Assembly (NCBI GenBank): GCA_023664625.1
Contig: JAMPFD010000004.1
Location: 124,001 to 188,000 of the forward strand
Source: Bacillota bacterium
Lineage (GTDB): Bacteria > Bacteroidota > Bacteroidia > Bacteroidales > Bacteroidaceae
Reading direction: 5' to 3'
DNA: 64,000 nt
Shown: positions 62,812-64,000 of the stretch, piece after piece
Numbering within the stretch: position 1 is the first letter of the stretch
Layout: each line of letters begins with the position of its first letter
Position numbers and translations under genes: made by a program
The notes under the pieces: generated by a model
What the model was told of the DNA's origin: nothing
The model's database searches: none
Seen by the model: only the letters and a program-made list of their open reading frames with translations

Positions 62812-64000
62812 TTATTCAATTACCTGTCCTGAAGCAGAGAACTTATTGCCATCCTTTACGATAACGACTCTGCCGTTCTCAACAAGTTTGCCGACAGCAT
62901 TGGCATTTGAAGCACTGTCTACCTCAACATTGCTTATTCCTGTACCGGAAGTCGCAACGGCAGCCACACCAAATCCGCCACGGCCGTTGGCAGCACGCAC
63001 AGCCCATGTTGCTTCCGTATCATCCACAGTATAAGATGTTCCGGCTATGACGGCAACGACCTTACCGTTCTTCAGAACAGCATAAGCCCCGGAACCATCT
63101 ACTGCATTCCATGTAAGAACATTGTCCGTTATGCTTACTGCTCCCATTATCTTCTGGGCAGCAATCTCTTCTGCACGCCAGTCCGGGAAGACCTTATCTA
63201 TGGCATACTCTGCAGCCTCTTCCGCTGTAAGAATTGTCTCATACTTCTTATTGCCGGTAGAGTGGGTGAACTCTATGATGTTTGAAGCAGGGGAGATCAC
63301 GTTTCCATTTGCATCCTTCGTATTATACTCTACGAAACGGTCTGCCGCACAGTTCACGCCGGCTACAGTAAAGCGTGTGGAGACAAGCTTTGAAGGCTGG
63401 TTGATCGTGGTGTTGATCCATGCCAGTCCTGAATAAGATCCCCATGCACGGCCATAGTTAAAGTTACTACAAAGAGTTTCAATGGTACAGTCATTCATGA
63501 CATAACCATACTTCTTTGCACCGTTAGGAGCGGCAATGGTGGTTGCCTTTATCTGTTCATTCACGAATTTAACACGGTTGTAATATACATCACCGCCGCC
63601 GCAGACATAATCGACAACACCATGAATCTCACCGTCCTCGAAATAGAAGCAAGCAGAATTGTTGTTGCTGTAGTATGTATCCTGATATGATTCGAGGCTG
63701 ACGTTCTTGCAGATTGTACGGTTACCCTTATCCTGAAGAGTTACAGCGCGGCCGGTACCGCCATTGAAGGTCATGGCATTGCGTATGGTGAGATCCTGGA
63801 TATAGAGGTCAGAAGATGTGTTGTACAGAGTTGCTGTGACGCCGATTCCCTCATTTTCCTTGGCAGGAGCATTCTGGATGACTGTTCCTTCACGGGATTC
63901 ACCGATGATGGAAATGTTCTTGCCGGAGACATTCGTCAGCACTGTAGTACCGAGATCATAGAGCCCGTCATGCAGGAATATTTTTGTTTCCTCGCGAGAA
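62812..64000 (-). CDS. Pectinesterase-like right-handed beta-helix protein, C-terminal part
   Basis: Open to the window edge: 395 aa visible, with the real N-terminus beyond 64000. The GTG at 63942 is internal; the codons before it read on (IFLHDGLYDLGTT), and together with LTNVSGKNISIIGESREGTVIQNAP form the start of the pectinesterase fold. Catalytic motifs: YQDTYYS (Asp), GVVDYVCGGG (Asp) and GRAW (Arg). Residues near the end include a Fn3-like module and a terminal tail (ENGRVVIVKDGNKFSASGQVIE) as on many secreted Prevotella proteins. Would remove methyl groups from pectin, if the CE8 call is right. Confidence 0.82.
   Translation of the reverse strand, partial: SREETKIFLHDGLYDLGTTVLTNVSGKNISIIGESREGTVIQNAPAKENEGIGVTATLYNTSSDLYIQDLTIRNAMTFNGGTGRAVTLQDKGNRTICKNVSLESYQDTYYSNNNSACFYFEDGEIHGVVDYVCGGGDVYYNRVKFVNEQIKATTIAAPNGAKKYGYVMNDCTIETLCSNFNYGRAWGSYSGLAWINTTINQPSKLVSTRFTVAGVNCAADRFVEYNTKDANGNVISPASNIIEFTHSTGNKKYETILTAEEAAEYAIDKVFPDWRAEEIAAQKIMGAVSITDNVLTWNAVDGSGAYAVLKNGKVVAVIAGTSYTVDDTEATWAVRAANGRGGFGVAAVATSGTGISNVEVDSASNANAVGKLVENGRVVIVKDGNKFSASGQVIE

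Overview
The window is a piece of a Bacteroidales chromosome, most likely Prevotellaceae (Prevotella sensu lato). The evidence is promoters of the Bacteroidetes type (TTTG, 19-20 bp, TAnnTTTG) in front of many genes, almost no Shine-Dalgarno sequences, a SusC/SusD pair, a UpxY-type NusG paralogue, a DUF5606 gene, the long (312 aa) NusB, and a tmRNA tag ending in ALAA. Most of the content is core chromosome. I see no integrase, phage, transposase or CRISPR. The accessory signal is in the gaps: short dispersed repeats, hairpins and small RNA candidates.

Layout. 0-2.8 kb: a secreted protein with an OB-like domain and a short C-terminal tail, then a stand-alone UpxY antiterminator. 3.1-7.4 kb: a leftward polysaccharide export operon (WecG-type glycosyltransferase, Wza lipoprotein, Wzc tyrosine kinase with a Tyr/Gly-rich tail) facing UpxY. 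7.4-11.3 kb: recA, an AraC regulator and a FadL-type porin. 11.9-12.4 kb: tmRNA on the minus strand. 12.5-15.3 kb: both enzymes of the carboxy(nor)spermidine route. 15.6-20.8 kb: uridine kinase, L31 type B, two GH25 muramidases and a zinc-ribbon membrane protein. 21.2-25.9 kb: a TonB-dependent receptor, a small RNA candidate, and a BspA/DUF285 repeat protein gene broken at a run of eight G. 26-32.2 kb: M3 peptidase, dCMP deaminase, S41 peptidase, 5-formyl-THF cyclo-ligase, an orphan response regulator and a membrane protein. 33-38 kb: SusD and SusC. 38.5-40.6 kb: two paralogous lipoproteins and a small HTH protein, followed by a long-hairpin RNA candidate near 40.7 kb. 41-48.7 kb: a leftward series dedA-like, membrane protein, purD, S9 peptidase, RlmL-like methyltransferase and cysE. 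49-53.5 kb: SLC13/RCK transporter, a low-complexity secreted protein and a Na+/Ca2+ exchanger. 53.6-59.4 kb: DUF5606, coaE-ybbR-yajC-nusB, then L25, pth and an S4 protein. 59.8-64 kb: a TonB-type barrel protein and the C-terminal part of a pectinesterase-like protein that runs off the right edge.

The strongest unexplained signal is a set of intergenic arrays at about 3.0, 15.5, 38.4, 49.0 and 59.6 kb. Each array is made of 13-bp palindromic units built from two 6-bp half-sites around one base. In the four larger arrays (4-5 units each) every unit starts exactly 22 bp after the previous one, two DNA helical turns, while the 9-bp spacers differ. This looks like a protein-binding array used at many chromosomal sites rather than a CRISPR or a coding repeat. 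A second family is a MITE-like element (about 45-350 bp, ends like TAAGTAACTRTTG / CARCAGTTACTTA) seen at five places, several of them touching gene ends. Two genes for exported proteins contain G8 tracts, one intact and one out of frame, which suggests phase variation.

All functional calls rest on reading the translated sequences and on family knowledge. No search was run.
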